Shown: positions 63,482 through 64,000 of the stretch, piece by piece
Layout of the letters: the number at the start of each line of letters is the position of its first letter
Numbering within the stretch: position 1 is the first letter of the stretch
DNA from: Maniola hyperantus
Taxonomy: Eukaryota > Arthropoda > Insecta > Lepidoptera > Nymphalidae
Assembly: GCF_902806685.2 (NCBI RefSeq)
Contig: NC_048553.1
Span: 2,463,099 to 2,527,098, forward strand
Length of the DNA stretch: 64,000 nucleotides
Direction of reading: 5' to 3'
Made by a program: the position numbers and the translations under genes
The notes under the pieces: model-generated
What the model was told of the DNA's origin: nothing
What the model saw: the letters and a program-made list of their open reading frames with translations, nothing else
Database searches by the model: none

Positions 63482-63689
63482 TACTGGTAATGGTTGAATA
63501 ATAAAATAGGGATTTATTTATCTCAAAATGAAGCCTGCTCACTACTCAAATTTATTTTAAAATTATCGTAGTATTACGTACTAGTTGTGAGGTTGTCATA
63601 GATTATGTTGACAGACAGTAATATTTTCTAAGTAAGTATTATACCTATGTGTCAGATCCATATTTGAATTTCATTTCATTTAATTTCAT

Positions 63690-63962
63690 TTCATTTCAAG
63701 TGGCAATGAGCGCTCGTAATTCGAAAAGCCAATATATATTTACAAAGTACGATCCCAATTCCCAAGGTACTGGAATGGCGACCTCGCACCTGAAAGCGCA
63801 GCGTTAGAAGACCCCCTCTAGGTGGACAGACGAATCAAACGAGTCACAGGGAGCCGCTCGATTCAGGCGGTGAAAGACTGTGCCATGAGGAAGACCTTAT
63901 TAGAGACCTATGTCCAACAGTGGACGTCTGTCGGTTGATGATGATGATGATGATGATGATTA
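63690..63962 (+). pseudogene. RTE-type 3' tail ending in (TGA)n
   Basis: Begins near 'caagtggcaatgagcgc'. It carries the VPKVLEWRPRT-like segment, a G-R-P-like stretch with a frameshift, GGGAGCCGCTCGATTCAGGC, CAACAGTGGACGTCTGTCGG and then (TGATGA)n to 63962. A (TTC)n run follows. Confidence 0.7.
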
Positions 63963-64000
63963 TGCCTTTCTTCTTCTTCTTAAATTTTGAAAAAAAAATT

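Overview
The window looks like nuclear DNA from a moth or butterfly (Lepidoptera). It is AT-rich, gene-poor and dense with mobile-element debris. The diagnostic repeats are short elements that start with TC and end in a GCGACTTCGTCCGCG-type hairpin plus CTAG, RTE-type retrotransposon tails ending in (TGA)n, a LINE 3' tail containing 'accgccgagtttcttgctgg', and tRNA-derived SINEs. No prokaryotic operon, CRISPR array or organellar sequence is visible.

Only one host gene can be supported: an 11-exon gene on the + strand, coding span 36221-41383. Its exons join in phase into a complete protein of 811 residues (809 with an alternative acceptor). The product is the IQ-motif and AAA-domain protein IQCA1/DRC11, a subunit of the nexin-dynein regulatory complex of motile cilia and flagella. 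It has two IQ motifs, lysine-rich coiled-coil stretches and a degenerate AAA module. The other open frames in the window are short, are shadows, or are retrotransposon remnants. One possible extra exon lies near the right edge (63371-63481).

Layout. 1-36.2 kb: intergenic. It holds Helitron-like elements (221-455, 798-1003, 2644-4149, 7490-8165, 10566-10799, 14155-14372), foldback MITEs (4988-5160, 10824-10996, 11290-11526, 13925-14071, 21136-21483, 22160-22302, 28760-29170, 30598-30784, 34456-34621, 35009-35184, 35891-36091), SINEs (13400-13605, 17676-17990, 24240-24575) and LINE/RTE fragments. A 3.1 kb element with 26-bp terminal inverted repeats lies at 25534-28676; it carries an array of subterminal motifs and nested RTE debris. 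36.2-41.7 kb: the DRC11 gene, whose first intron holds a nested foldback element and a Helitron. 41.7-64 kb: repeat-rich intergenic DNA with many Helitrons, two LINE 3' ends that keep the ORF2 C-terminus, foldback elements and RTE tails.

The points most worth a second look are the TIR element with its subterminal motif array, a Helitron insertion whose empty site can be read elsewhere in the same window, a tandem Helitron whose junction falls exactly on its 5' terminus, a MITE with perfect 36-bp arms 130 bp upstream of the DRC11 start codon, a perfect 27-bp hairpin at 21797-21854, and loss of the canonical Walker residues in DRC11.

All calls come from reading the sequence. Family names rest on recalled hallmarks, and no database search was run.
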